A DNA stretch of 64,000 nt, taken from NCBI GenBank assembly GCA_049322755.1, contig JBMOQX010000052.1, forward strand, positions 62,001-126,000, in the 5' to 3' direction. Below the pieces are notes generated by a model. It ran no database searches. It worked only from the letters and a program-made list of their open reading frames with translations, and was not told where the DNA came from. A program made the position numbers and the translations under genes. Source of the stretch: DATIUV01 sp049322755 (lineage in GTDB: Bacteria > Pseudomonadota > Gammaproteobacteria > Burkholderiales > UBA6910). Below are positions 21,441 through 30,741 of this stretch, one piece after another; position 1 is the first letter of the stretch; each line of letters starts with the position of its first letter.

Positions 21441-22514
21441 TCAGAGCTCGTTGTTGAGGGCGATGCCGAACCCCACCGTGGTCTGGTTCCAGTTGTAGTC
21501 GATCAGGCTCTCGCCGTAGCCGGAGAACACCTGCAGATACCCGCGCAGCGGGCCCAACAGACGCGGCGTGGTCCAGGTGAACTCTCCGGCCCCCTTGCCG
21601 GTGCTGACGTTGCCGCGTCCCTTGAGGACGAAGCTGTGGTCGCGCCAGCGGTAAAACGCAGTGAGTTGTCCGTAACCGAGAAAATCGGTGATGTCGGGAT
21701 TGTCGTCCTTGCTGTCCGACTCCGGAATGCGATACCAGGCGCGCGCCAGCAAGACGAAATTGTCCCGCTCGACGCCGGCCTCGACGAACAGCCGGTCCCA
21801 GCTGCGCGAGATGGGATCGGCGCGGCCGTTGGACTGATGCGTGTACCCGGCGCTGAGCAGGCGCCAGCGAAAATCGCCCGGATCGACGTCGGGCCGGTAG
21901 GTGAGAAACAGCTCGGGCGTGTAGTTGGTTTCCCGGAACGGCCGGGAAATCGCCCCGCTGTAGACCTGCCACTGGTTCTGCTGGGTGTAGGCAGCCCACA
22001 CGCCCCAGCGGCGATCGTCAGTGGTCCAGAGCCGCGCCTTGAAACTGATCTGGAACTTTGCCTCGGTGGAATCCAGATTCTGGTCTGGCGTGCCGGCGGC
22101 GTCGAAGAGCGGCGAGAACGGCTGGTTGTTGACGTTGTCGGAGTGGCGCGCAACCAGGATGTAATTGGGGCGGTACAGGCTGATGACATTGCGGTCCGAA
22201 CCCGCGTCGAAGCCCCAGGCCGCGTCGATCAGCGACGGCCGCCCGGCCCTGGCGCCGGCGGATGCGACGGCGGGCTTCTCCGCCCCCGGCGCCTCGACCG
22301 GAACCACGCTGGTGGCCGCGGGCGCTTCCTCGGGTTTCGCCGCCGGCGCGCGGCCGCTGACCCGGTCGTAGCACGCGAGCCGCTCGCCATCGCTGGCGAT
22401 CGCCGCGCACTCGGCGAGCGAGGGCGGGGCGGCCTGGGCGCGGCCGACGCCCGCCGCGGCGAGAGCGGCGGCAACCGCCGCCGGCAGTGCCCAGAAAAAC
22501 GAATTGCCGATCAC
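21441..22514 (-). CDS. pldA: Outer-membrane phospholipase A
   Basis: 357 residues from a GTG with GGGAGGA upstream. Signal peptide (FFWALPAAVAAALAAAGVGRAQA), a Cys-containing spacer (LAECAAIASDGERLACYDRV), a P/A-rich linker, then the 12-strand OmpLA barrel ending near the C-terminus. YTHQSNGRADPISRSWDRL carries the catalytic H226 and S228. E. coli OmpLA uses an Asn as third residue (SRSWNR); here the aligned residue is Asp (D240). It hydrolyses phospholipids that reach the outer leaflet of the outer membrane. Longer upstream frame is ignored. Confidence 0.93.
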   Translation of the reverse strand: MIGNSFFWALPAAVAAALAAAGVGRAQAAPPSLAECAAIASDGERLACYDRVSGRAPAAKPEEAPAATSVVPVEAPGAEKPAVASAGARAGRPSLIDAAWGFDAGSDRNVISLYRPNYILVARHSDNVNNQPFSPLFDAAGTPDQNLDSTEAKFQISFKARLWTTDDRRWGVWAAYTQQNQWQVYSGAISRPFRETNYTPELFLTYRPDVDPGDFRWRLLSAGYTHQSNGRADPISRSWDRLFVEAGVERDNFVLLARAWYRIPESDSKDDNPDITDFLGYGQLTAFYRWRDHSFVLKGRGNVSTGKGAGEFTWTTPRLLGPLRGYLQVFSGYGESLIDYNWNQTTVGFGIALNNEL

Positions 22515-22780
22515 CGGAGGTTCCTCCCGTGGATTGAACGAGCCCGGCCCTCCTCGCCTGCGGTTTCGACGCGTCCGCGGCGGAGCGGTGTCAATGGCGG
22601 TGGAGAACGCGAAAGGATTCGCTGCGCGGAGATTACGCCGGCGGTTCCGACCCTCCGAATGGTACTTGAATCCGCGGTGGGCGCCCATGGATCGGACGTC
22701 TTCCGATTCGTGAACGCACGCCTGCGCCGCGGGTCCGGCCGGCAGACGTCGCTCCGCTCAGTCCGCGGCCACGGCGGCGC

Positions 22781-24017
22781 TCAGGCAACCCACTCCGATA
22801 CCGGCGCGCGGGCCTCCTCCAGCGGCTGGCACACCACGTCCACCAGCGTCGGCGCCGGGTACGCCGTCGCCTCGCGCAGCGCCGCCCCCAGGGCGCGCGG
22901 ATCCTCGACGCGCCACGATTTGATGCCGTACGCCGACGCCACCGCGGCGTGGTCGGTGCTCCCGAAATCCGCCGAGTAATAGCGCGCACCGTAGCCCGAC
23001 TTCTGCCCGGCCTTGATCCAGCCGTAGGCGTCGTTGGCCACGACGACGAACGTGATGGGCAGCCGGTGACGCAGCGCGGTTTCCAGCTCGCCGACGGTGA
23101 AGCCGAAGCTGCCGTCCCCCATCACCGCCACCACTTTCGCCGCCGGCCGCGCGAACTGCGCGCCGATCGCCGCGGAAAGCGCGTAGCCCACCACGTTCGC
23201 GTCGGCGCGGTAGCTGGCGCCGATCACCGTCGGATCGACGTCGACGTGCAATCGAACCCTGCCCGCTGATGGTGGTGGCCACCGGCGCGCCCAGCGCTTC
23301 GGCCAGTCGCGCGAGTTCGGACTCCGCGCCGGAAATGATCACGCCGCCGCCCACGATCACGAGGGGGTTCGCCGCTTCGGCCAGCAGGCGCGCCGACCGC
23401 TCCACCAGCGCCGGATCGGGCGCGACGCGCCGCGACGGAAAAACGCCGAGCGTCGCGTCGGCCCAGACGTCGTCCGCGTCCACGGCGCCGTTCTGCACGT
23501 CGAACGGCACGCACACGTGGGCGGCGCCGGGGCGGCCGGTGGTCATGTGGGTGAACGCAGCGCGCAGCACCCGCGGCACGTCGGCGGCGCGGTCCAGCAC
23601 CGCGTTCCACTTGGTGAGCGGCCGCATCAGGCCGCGCTGGTCCAGCTCGGTGAGGGCGTAGCGCCCGCGTGATGACACCGACACGTCGGTGTTGACGGCC
23701 AGCACCGGGATCGACGATTCGTTGGCCTCGGCGAGGCCCGGCAGGATGTAGGTGGCGCCGCCGCCGCTGGGCCCCTCGCACACGCCCACCCGGCCGCTCA
23801 CGCGCGCGTAGGCATCGGCCATATAGGCGGCGGAGCGCTCGTCGCGCGCCAGCACGTGGCGCATGCCGTGGTCGAGGCGCGCCAGGGCGTCATAGAACGG
23901 CAGCGACGTGTCGCCGCACAGGCCGAAAATCACCTCCACGCCGTGACGCTCGAGCATGCGCACCGCGGCCTCGGCGCCGGTGACGGTGGTGATGCGGCCC
24001 TCGCCGGTTTGATCCAT
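22781..24017 (-). pseudogene. ThDP-dependent acetolactate synthase-like enzyme, two internal deletions
   Basis: The Pyr domain and half of the central domain are intact from ATG 24017 (ERHGVEVIFGLCGDTSLPF, VLARDERSAAYMADAYAR, then PLVIVGGGVIISGAESELARLA). Near 23250 the frame changes and jumps to HVDVDPTVIGASYRADANVVG, skipping the end of the central domain. Near 23187 it jumps again to YALSAAIGAQFARP, losing the start of the PP domain. The ThDP/Mg2+ motif GDGSFGFTVGELETA and the C-terminus remain. About 410 codons survive of an expected 550 or so. It lies 247 bp from the transposon's left end. Confidence 0.88.
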
Positions 24018-24263
24018 CGAAGTTCCTCGGTGAGAAATCCTGAATGCCGGCACGGTGCGTGCCGCAGGCGGCGCCGTCCCGACTTGCGGCATCGATCCGG
24101 CGCCCGTGCCGGGCGAGCGCCCTCGCGGACCGCGGCGACGCCGCGGCCCCCTTGCCGTCTCCAGCATAACCCATCGCCGCGGCCGTGCGGTGGCCGGCGG
24201 GGGCCTCGGCGTTGACACGTGGCGCGCCGCGACCGACCATGCCGGGTCCCGAAAGGCACCGCC

Positions 24264-24268
24264 TTGCA
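24264..24268. repeat. Target-site duplication TTGCA, left copy
   Basis: TTGCA abuts the outer end of the left inverted repeat, and the identical TTGCA abuts the right end (33619-33623). Five bp is the standard Tn3-family duplication. Confidence 0.95.
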
Positions 24269-24306
24269 GGGGTCGCCTCACGAAACGGAAAAAATCGTAC
24301 GCTAAG
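24269..24306 (+). repeat. Left terminal inverted repeat of the Tn3-family element
   Basis: 38 bp starting GGGGTCGCCTCACGAAACGG and ending in a TCGTACGCTAAG core, which is shared with many Tn3/Tn21-type ends. It differs from the right end at positions 9 and 38. The tnpA stop codon (24302-24304) falls within it. Confidence 0.95.
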
Positions 24307-27268
24307 ACCCGTTGAACGGTCGTAGCGGCCGGAATTTGCCGCGTTCGACCTGTTTGTGCTGCCGCCAGATGTAATCGCCGGTCAGATTGATGTGCCCCCA
24401 ACCGAGCGGCGAGAGGTGCGGCAGCAGCTTGTCGCTTACCTCTTGGCCGTGCTCGCACAGCGCTCCGGTGCTGCGCTCCAGATAGACGGTGTTCCACAGC
24501 ACGATGGCGGCCACTACCAGATTGAGGCCACTGGCGCGGTAGCGCTGGTTCTCGAAGCTGCGGTCGCGCAGTTCCCCCAGCCGATTGAAGAAGACGGCGC
24601 GGGCCAGCGCGTTCTTCGCCTCCCCCTTGTTCAAGCCGATCTGCACGCGGCGGCGCAGCTCGACGTTTTGCAGCCAGTCGAGCGTGAACAGCGTGCGCTC
24701 GATGCGGCCCAGCTCGCGTAGCGCGACGGCGAGGCCGTTCTGACGCGGATAGCTGCCAAGTTTCCTCAGCATCAGCGAGGCCGTCACCGTGCCTTGCCGG
24801 ATCGACGCCGCCAGGCGGAGGATTTCATCCCAATGGGCGCGGATGTGCTTGACGTTGAGGCTGCCGCCGATCAGGCCGGCGAGCGTCGGGTAGCGCTTGG
24901 CGTCGCCGTGGATGTACAGGCGCTTGTCGGCCAAGTCGCGGATGCGCGGCGCGAACCGGAAACCGAGCAGGTGCATCAGGGCGAAGACGTGATCGGTGAA
25001 GCCCGCCGTGTCGGTGTAGTGCTCCTCGATGCGCAAATCGGATTCGTGGTAGAGCAGGCCGTCCAGGACATGGGTCGCGTCACGCACCGTGGCGTTGATG
25101 ACCTTGGTGTGGAAGGGTGCGTACTGGTCGGAGATGTGGGTGTAGAACTGCACGCCCGGTTCCGACCCATACTTCGGATTCACTTGGCCGGCGAATTGCC
25201 CCCGACCACCGGCCTTGAAGTTCTGGCCATCCGACGATGAAGTGGTGCCGTCGCCCCACCAAGCGGCAAAGGGCTGTCGGAATTGCGCATTGACCAGCTC
25301 GGCCAGCGCCGCCGAATAGGTTTCGTCGCGGATGTGCCATGCCTGCAACCACGAGAGCTTGGCGTAGGTCGTGCCGGGGCAGGACTCGGCCATCTTGGTC
25401 AGCCCGAGATTGATCGCGTCGGCGAGGATTGCCGTCAGCAGCAGGCTCTTGTCTTCGGCGGCTTCACCGCCCTTGAGGTGGGTGAAGTGGCGGGTGAAGC
25501 CGGTCCAGCCGTCCACCTCCAGCAGCAGCTCGGTGATCTTCAGGTGCGGCAGCAGTGCATACGCCTGCCGCATCAAGGCGTCGGCCGCCTCCGGTACGGC
25601 GTTGTCGAGCGGCGTGATCTTGAGGCCGGCGTCGGTGACGGAAGCCTCGGGCAGGGCATTCTGGGCCGCCAGCCGTTCCACCGTGGCCAGTTCCGCTTCC
25701 AGCGCGGCTAAACGCGCTTCCAGGAAGCGCCCGCAGTCGGCGTCTATGGCCAGACCCAGCTCCTGGTGCTCGCGCTGCGCCGCAAAGCGCGGCGGCGGCA
25801 ACAGATATTCCTCGAAGTCCTTGAACTGGCGCGAGCCCTGCACCCAGATGTCGCCGGAGCGCAGTGCATTCTTCAATTCCGAAAGCACGCACAACTCGTA
25901 GAACCGGCGGTCCAGACCGTCCGGCGTGCGCACCAGGTTTTCCCAGCGCTTGCGCACGAAGGACGTAGGCGCGTCGTCGGGCACCTTGCGCGCCTGACGC
26001 TCGTTCATGCCCTTGAGCACCTCGACGCCGGCCAGCACGTCGCGCGCCGCCGGCGCGGCCTTCAGGCTGAGCGCTTCCGGCAGTGCCGGCGTGTAGCGCC
26101 GAAGCTGGCTGAAGCCATCGCCGACCAGCGACAGGTAGTCGAAGTCCTCCGGCTGGGCCAGCTTCTCGGCTTCGGTGACGCTCTCGCTGAACACTTCCCA
26201 CGGCAGGATCGCCTCGATGGCGGCGAACGGGTCGCCGCCCGTCTGCTTGGCCTCCAGCAAGGCCCGGCCGATGCGCGAGTACAGACGCACCTTGTCATTG
26301 ATCGCCTTGCCGGCCTGCTGGAAGCGCTCGGCATGATTGCGCTTGGCGCGGTTGAACAGCGTGCCGAGGATGCGGTCGTGCAGGTCGATGATTTCGTCAA
26401 TCAGGGTGGCGCGGGTATCGAGCATGAGAACGACCAGGGTCGCGTAGCGCCGATTGGCTTCCAGGTCGCGCAGGTGCTGGGCCGTCATCTGCCCGCCTTC
26501 GCGCGCGAGCTTCAAGAGCCGGTTCTGATGCACCAGCCCTTCCAGTCCGCCCGGCAATCCCAGATCGCGGACTGCTTTCAGGCGCTCGATATGTGCCAGG
26601 ACATGCTTGGCATTGGGCGGGCCGGGCGGTTGCCGCAGCCAGGCGAGCCCGCTCGCCTTCGTGCCCTCTCGTATCGCCAGCACACCATCCAGGGCGCGGC
26701 GATGGTGATCCGACAGCGGCGCGGTCAATGCCTCGTAGACCTGGCGCGTCCCGCGCGTGAGCGCTTCGGAACAGATGCGTTCGATCACCTCGACGGACGG
26801 CATGACGAGGCGCTGCTGCCGCACGGACTCCACCACGCCCGCCGCCAATGCGATGCCTCGGTCGGTCTGCTGGGCCAGCTCGGCCAGTTGGTGGACGAAG
26901 CGCCGGTAGTGGGCGACGCCGAAGGGCGTCAGATTGAGCCACGCTTGCAGTTCCGTCAGGTGTTCGCGGCGCGTCTCCGCCCGCTGGGCGTACTGCGGCC
27001 AGATGGCCGGATCGAGGCGCAGTTGCCGCGCCACCAGCGTCAACAAAGCCGCCGGTGGCTCGGCGTCGGTGGGCAGGGCAAAGCCGGGGTAGCGCAGGTA
27101 ACACAATTGCACGGCGAAGCCGAGGCGGTTCTGGCTGCCGCGGCGCTGCCGGATCGCGGCCAGGTCGGGCTCCGTGAATGTGTAGTGGCGGATCAGTTCA
27201 TCGTCGGTGGTCGGGAAGGCGAACAGCGAGGCGCGCTCGGCAGGCGTCAGCACACTGCGGCGGGGCAT
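24302..27268 (-). CDS. tnpA: Tn3-family transposase TnpA
   Basis: 988 residues, full length. N-terminal DUF4158-like DNA-binding region (MPRRSVLTPAERASLFAFP), then the DDE domain with D673 (WWGDGTTSSSDG), D753 (HYTDTAGFTDH) and E883 (NKGEAKNA), and the C-terminal LSPLGWGHINLTGDY block. It carries out replicative transposition at the 38-bp ends. Its ATG lies 106 bp after the nDsbD stop on the same strand, so cargo transcription may read into it. No frameshift; probably active. Confidence 0.98.
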   Translation of the reverse strand: MPRRSVLTPAERASLFAFPTTDDELIRHYTFTEPDLAAIRQRRGSQNRLGFAVQLCYLRYPGFALPTDAEPPAALLTLVARQLRLDPAIWPQYAQRAETRREHLTELQAWLNLTPFGVAHYRRFVHQLAELAQQTDRGIALAAGVVESVRQQRLVMPSVEVIERICSEALTRGTRQVYEALTAPLSDHHRRALDGVLAIREGTKASGLAWLRQPPGPPNAKHVLAHIERLKAVRDLGLPGGLEGLVHQNRLLKLAREGGQMTAQHLRDLEANRRYATLVVLMLDTRATLIDEIIDLHDRILGTLFNRAKRNHAERFQQAGKAINDKVRLYSRIGRALLEAKQTGGDPFAAIEAILPWEVFSESVTEAEKLAQPEDFDYLSLVGDGFSQLRRYTPALPEALSLKAAPAARDVLAGVEVLKGMNERQARKVPDDAPTSFVRKRWENLVRTPDGLDRRFYELCVLSELKNALRSGDIWVQGSRQFKDFEEYLLPPPRFAAQREHQELGLAIDADCGRFLEARLAALEAELATVERLAAQNALPEASVTDAGLKITPLDNAVPEAADALMRQAYALLPHLKITELLLEVDGWTGFTRHFTHLKGGEAAEDKSLLLTAILADAINLGLTKMAESCPGTTYAKLSWLQAWHIRDETYSAALAELVNAQFRQPFAAWWGDGTTSSSDGQNFKAGGRGQFAGQVNPKYGSEPGVQFYTHISDQYAPFHTKVINATVRDATHVLDGLLYHESDLRIEEHYTDTAGFTDHVFALMHLLGFRFAPRIRDLADKRLYIHGDAKRYPTLAGLIGGSLNVKHIRAHWDEILRLAASIRQGTVTASLMLRKLGSYPRQNGLAVALRELGRIERTLFTLDWLQNVELRRRVQIGLNKGEAKNALARAVFFNRLGELRDRSFENQRYRASGLNLVVAAIVLWNTVYLERSTGALCEHGQEVSDKLLPHLSPLGWGHINLTGDYIWRQHKQVERGKFRPLRPFNGS

Positions 27269-27374
27269 GGTCAGTCTTTCTTGTGGACGTATTGGTCATG
27301 GCTGCTGCCGCATAGCTTGACGAGCTTCGCGTCCTGCTCGCCAGGGCCGCCGCCCTGCTTTCCTCCGTGGCGGA

Positions 27375-27833
27375 CTATGGCAACACGAGGTCCAGCGATT
27401 TCTCAATCGGCGGATAGCAGACGCCTACCTTCTCGTTGCAGCCTTGGTAGGTGGCGAGCAAGGTGAATTTCTTGGTCGAGGCGTTGCGCTCCAGCGCGAT
27501 CTCTGCCTGGATGGGCTTCCTGTAGATTTCCATCGTGCCGAAGAACGGATCGTTCTTGCTTTCGCCGGCGGGCAGTCTGATGTCCTTGATGAGCGCGCCG
27601 CCCGGCGCTTTCACCGCGAAGCGCAGCTTGTTCTTGTAGAGGTAGTAATTCTTCGCCGGCACGAGATCGGCGACCAGCGTCTGCGTACCCTTGAACGCCA
27701 CCTTGAACTTGAAGGCCTCGTCGGGCGGCAGGAGGTCGCCGCCAGGGCCGGCCGGGGCTTGCGCAAAGCCGGACTGTGCCAAGCCGAGGTTGAGCAGGAC
27801 GGGAAGGAAATATTTCAGAAGGTGCTTGGCCAT
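27375..27833 (-). CDS. Stand-alone DsbD N-terminal (thiol-reductase) domain protein
   Basis: 152 residues: signal peptide (LLKYFLPVLLNLGLAQSGFAQA) followed by one immunoglobulin-like nDsbD domain. The Cys pair C132/C139 in YQGCNEKVGVCYPP matches the redox pair of E. coli nDsbD. The membrane and C-terminal thioredoxin domains of DsbD are absent, so electrons must come from another partner, perhaps the TlpA encoded just upstream. Start chosen at the ATG with GGAG before it. Last cargo gene before tnpA. Confidence 0.88.
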   Translation of the reverse strand: MAKHLLKYFLPVLLNLGLAQSGFAQAPAGPGGDLLPPDEAFKFKVAFKGTQTLVADLVPAKNYYLYKNKLRFAVKAPGGALIKDIRLPAGESKNDPFFGTMEIYRKPIQAEIALERNASTKKFTLLATYQGCNEKVGVCYPPIEKSLDLVLP

Positions 27834-27879
27834 CGGGGCTCCAATGAGTTGCAAATGCATGAGTGTCGGGCGGCTTGGG

Positions 27880-28389
27880 TCAGGGTCTCGCTGCCTCCAC
27901 GGATTCGAGGAAGGCGCGCAGCTTGTCGAAGTTGATGATGCCCACCGTCTTCGATACGCGCTTGCCCGACCGGTCGATGAGGAAGGTCGTGGGCGTCGCG
28001 CCGACCTGACCGAACTCATGGGCCAGCCCGCCGTCCTGGTCGAAGACGACGGGGAATGGGAGCCCTTGCTTCGCGGCGTACTCCCTGACCTGCCGCGGAT
28101 CGTCGTAGGGCATGGCGACGGCAATGACCTCGAAGCCCCGTTCCCGGTATTGTCGGTAGGCTGCCACCAGGTCCGGCATCTCGGCCATGCAGATGCCGCA
28201 GCTTGTCGCCCAGAAGTTGACCAGCACGATCTTGCCGCGCAGATCGGCGAGATTGATCCGCTGGCCGGTGAGGGTGGTGAACGCTACGGAAGGCGTGGCC
28301 GGCTTCGAGATGAAGCCGTAGCCGGCGGTGGCGAGTGCGATCAACACCACGGCCGCCGTGATGGCCCGACCGAGCCGTTTAGCCGCCAT
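27880..28389 (-). CDS. TlpA-family membrane-anchored thioredoxin
   Basis: 169 residues with an uncleaved or cleavable N-terminal hydrophobic segment (about 9-27) and a thioredoxin-like domain. NFWATSCGICMAEMPDL gives the redox CGIC (C64, C67); VGATPTTFLID holds the cis-Pro. It acts in the periplasm as a thiol-disulfide reductant. The ATG overlaps the end of the ABC ATPase gene by 11 bp, so expression is coupled to the transporter. Its natural substrate could be nDsbD or the Cys-rich cargo proteins; that is inference. Confidence 0.92.
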   Translation of the reverse strand: MAAKRLGRAITAAVVLIALATAGYGFISKPATPSVAFTTLTGQRINLADLRGKIVLVNFWATSCGICMAEMPDLVAAYRQYRERGFEVIAVAMPYDDPRQVREYAAKQGLPFPVVFDQDGGLAHEFGQVGATPTTFLIDRSGKRVSKTVGIINFDKLRAFLESVEAARP

Positions 28390-29071
28390 GGATCTGATCA
28401 CCGGAAATCCGCCCATCCTTCACGCGCACCATCCGTTGGGCGTGATTCGCTACCGCCGGGTTGTGGGTCACCATCACGATGGTCTTGCCCTCCGCGTGCA
28501 GCCGCTTCAGCAATGCCAGGAGCTCGGCCTCGGCCGCGGAGTCGAGATTGCCGGTGGGCTCGTCCATGAGCAGCGTCTTCGGGTCGTTCGCCAGCGCCCG
28601 GGCCACGGCCACCCGCTGCTGCTGGCCGCCGGAGAGGGCACTTGGGAGCAGATCGGCCTTGCCGGCGAGTCCCACCGCATCGAGCAGATCGAGGGCGCGT
28701 TGCCGCCCTGCGTGGCTGGCCGTGCCACCGAACCAGAGGGCGAGCTGCACGTTTTCCAGCGCGGTCAGATGCGGCAGCAGATTGAAGAACTGGAACACAA
28801 AGCCGATTTCCCGCGCCCGGGCTTGCGCCAGTTCGTCGGGGCGAAGAGCGGTCAGCTCCGTGCCGTTCAAATGGATGCGGCCCTCAGTGGGACGGTCGAG
28901 GCCGCCCATGATTTGCAGCAACGTGCTCTTGCCGTGCCCGGACGGTCCCATGATGGCCACCCACTCGCCCCGCGCCACATCGAGGCAGACATCGGCGAGC
29001 GCCGTGGTCGCCGCCGCGTTTGATCCATAAATCTTGGTGACTTTCTCTAGGCGGATTTGCGCATCAGACAT
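28379..29071 (-). CDS. MacB/LolD-like ABC transporter ATP-binding protein
   Basis: 230 residues. Walker A GPSGHGKST (42-50), Q-loop Q94, signature LSGGQ (146-150), Walker B LLMDEP (167-172), H-loop VTHNP. The sequence is of the MacB/LolD/FtsE class, which pairs with FtsX-type permeases for mechanotransmission rather than classical transport. It overlaps the permease gene by 8 bp. Substrate unknown. Confidence 0.94.
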   Translation of the reverse strand: MSDAQIRLEKVTKIYGSNAAATTALADVCLDVARGEWVAIMGPSGHGKSTLLQIMGGLDRPTEGRIHLNGTELTALRPDELAQARAREIGFVFQFFNLLPHLTALENVQLALWFGGTASHAGRQRALDLLDAVGLAGKADLLPSALSGGQQQRVAVARALANDPKTLLMDEPTGNLDSAAEAELLALLKRLHAEGKTIVMVTHNPAVANHAQRMVRVKDGRISGDQIHGG

Positions 29072-30227
29072 AGCGGATGGCCTCCATCGGGGAGAGCTTG
29101 GCAGCCCGATAGGCCGGGTAGAGGCCTGCCACCAGCGCGAGGCAGATGGAGAACCCGAGCGTCAGCGCGAGGGTGAAGCTGTCCACGGTCGGCACTGGCG
29201 CTTGGCGCAACGAGGCGGTAAAGGCGTTGTCGGTGAGGTAAGGCCCGAACAGATACGCGGCGAGCATGCCGATGAGGCCGCCTAGCACGCCGCCCAGCAG
29301 TCCGTACAGGCCCGATTCGAGCATAAAGGCGAGGAACAGGGTGCGCCGCGTGCCGCCGACCGCCTGCATGATGCCGATCTCCCGGCGCCGCTCGTACACC
29401 GCCGTCAGCAGGGTATTGACGATGCCGAAGGCAGCGGCGAACACGCCCACAGCCGCCACCGCCTGCATCGCATTGCCGACGGTGCCGACGATGGACAGGA
29501 CCGAAGACAGCAACTGTTTATCAGTCACGACCGCCACATTGGCAACTTCCTGAATCCGCAGGCTCACCGCATCAACCTCTTCCAGGTCGGCGACCTGGAC
29601 GGCGATGAACGACACTTTGCCCTCCACTTCGTAGACCTGCTGCACCACCGGCAGCGGGATGAAGGTGGCGATGTCGTCCTTGGTGCCGGCCTCGCGCAAC
29701 ACGCCGATTACGGGTATGGGTTGGCCGCGCACGGTGAACACGTCGCCCGGCTTGAGCCCGAACTGCTGGGCGATGGCCGCGCCGATCACCATGCCACGTT
29801 CGTCGGCGGCGTCGAAATACCGGCCCGTATCCAGGGACCATTTCTGCAGGGCGCGCATCTCTTCGGGCCAGATGCCGATCACCGGCACCGGCTGGTTGCG
29901 AAATGCCGTCTTGTTGTTGAGATAGGGTACCGCCGCCTTCACCCCCGGCACGCCGCGAATCTTGTCGAGTTCGGCCATGGGGATGGCCTCGGGGAGCTGC
30001 TCGCCGGTGAGCACAGAAATCTGTTCGTAGGCGCACCAGCCCTTGGGCGTCACCACCAGGTTGGCGCCGAGATCCTGCGCTTGCTTCCTGATTTCGCGGG
30101 TCACCCCTTGGCCGATGGTCATCAGGGCGACGAAGGCCGCCATGCCGATGGCCACCCCGGCAAGGGTGAACACGAAACGGCCCCGGCGGCGCAGCAGATT
30201 GCGCCAGACTAGCTTGTAAAGATTCAT
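29064..30227 (-). CDS. MacB-like FtsX-domain ABC permease
   Basis: 387 residues with one N-terminal transmembrane helix (about 20-40), a large periplasmic MacB-PCD domain (about 45-240) and three C-terminal helices (from about 255), the type VII ABC topology. The C-terminal YPAYRAAKLSPMEAIRYV is the usual coupling end. It pairs with the adjacent ATPase. In this operon it may extract or hand over a periplasmic ligand; no outer-membrane or adaptor partner is present. Confidence 0.92.
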   Translation of the reverse strand: MNLYKLVWRNLLRRRGRFVFTLAGVAIGMAAFVALMTIGQGVTREIRKQAQDLGANLVVTPKGWCAYEQISVLTGEQLPEAIPMAELDKIRGVPGVKAAVPYLNNKTAFRNQPVPVIGIWPEEMRALQKWSLDTGRYFDAADERGMVIGAAIAQQFGLKPGDVFTVRGQPIPVIGVLREAGTKDDIATFIPLPVVQQVYEVEGKVSFIAVQVADLEEVDAVSLRIQEVANVAVVTDKQLLSSVLSIVGTVGNAMQAVAAVGVFAAAFGIVNTLLTAVYERRREIGIMQAVGGTRRTLFLAFMLESGLYGLLGGVLGGLIGMLAAYLFGPYLTDNAFTASLRQAPVPTVDSFTLALTLGFSICLALVAGLYPAYRAAKLSPMEAIRYV

Positions 30228-30233
30228 GGGCGC

Positions 30234-30710
30234 CTACTTGATCGAACCGAGGTTCTCGATGCTCTCAGCCTGCAGATAGGTCAGCTTCGCGTCCGCGACG
30301 ACCTTTCCACGGATATTGAGCTCATCCCATGGCTTGGGCGTGGGTCCGCTGGTTTTTACCGGCAGGTAGAATTTGGCGCACGTGAGGTCCTGGCAAACAC
30401 GCGCCTCGCGGGAGTCGATGAGGCCGATCAACGTGGAGTCTTTGGGCGAGGTCACGGCCATGACGCCTCGCACGAGGATCGTCCCCTGGTAGTTCTTCAT
30501 GTCAGCGGCCAGCTCATCCACCTGGATGGCACCGGCGGGAAGTGCGCGGTAACTGCCGAGCAAGTCCGGCAACGGCTTGTTTCCGCCGGCCCACAACAGG
30601 CTGCCAACCGTCACCGTCAAGCCCAAGACAACGGCCCCGGCGACCAGCGCCCGGCGTCGGGGGGTTCGTTGCGTACTTTTGCTTGTCTTGTCCACATCGT
30701 TCTCCTTCAC
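30234..30710 (-). CDS. Membrane-anchored periplasmic protein, probable OB-fold
   Basis: 158 residues: basic N-terminus, one transmembrane segment (RALVAGAVVLGLTVTVGSLLW), then a soluble domain with the strand order of a small OB-fold (YQGTILVRGVMAVT, LIGLIDSREARVC, ELNIRGKVVADAKL). Two cysteines, in ARVCQDLTCAKFYLP, lie near each other on a predicted loop. Not assigned to a named family. It is 6 bp upstream of the permease gene, so it may be its periplasmic partner. The alternative, an unrelated small barrel, cannot be excluded. Confidence 0.75.
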   Translation of the reverse strand: MKENDVDKTSKSTQRTPRRRALVAGAVVLGLTVTVGSLLWAGGNKPLPDLLGSYRALPAGAIQVDELAADMKNYQGTILVRGVMAVTSPKDSTLIGLIDSREARVCQDLTCAKFYLPVKTSGPTPKPWDELNIRGKVVADAKLTYLQAESIENLGSIK

Positions 30711-30741
30711 GCAAATCTGCCCCCGATCAGGAGCTCTAGGT

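Noticed and set aside
27269..27374. A short open stretch ending KLVKLCGSSHDQYVHKKD between nDsbD and tnpA
   Set aside because: No start codon in frame after the nDsbD stop; possibly a remnant of an older transposon gene but too short to support.
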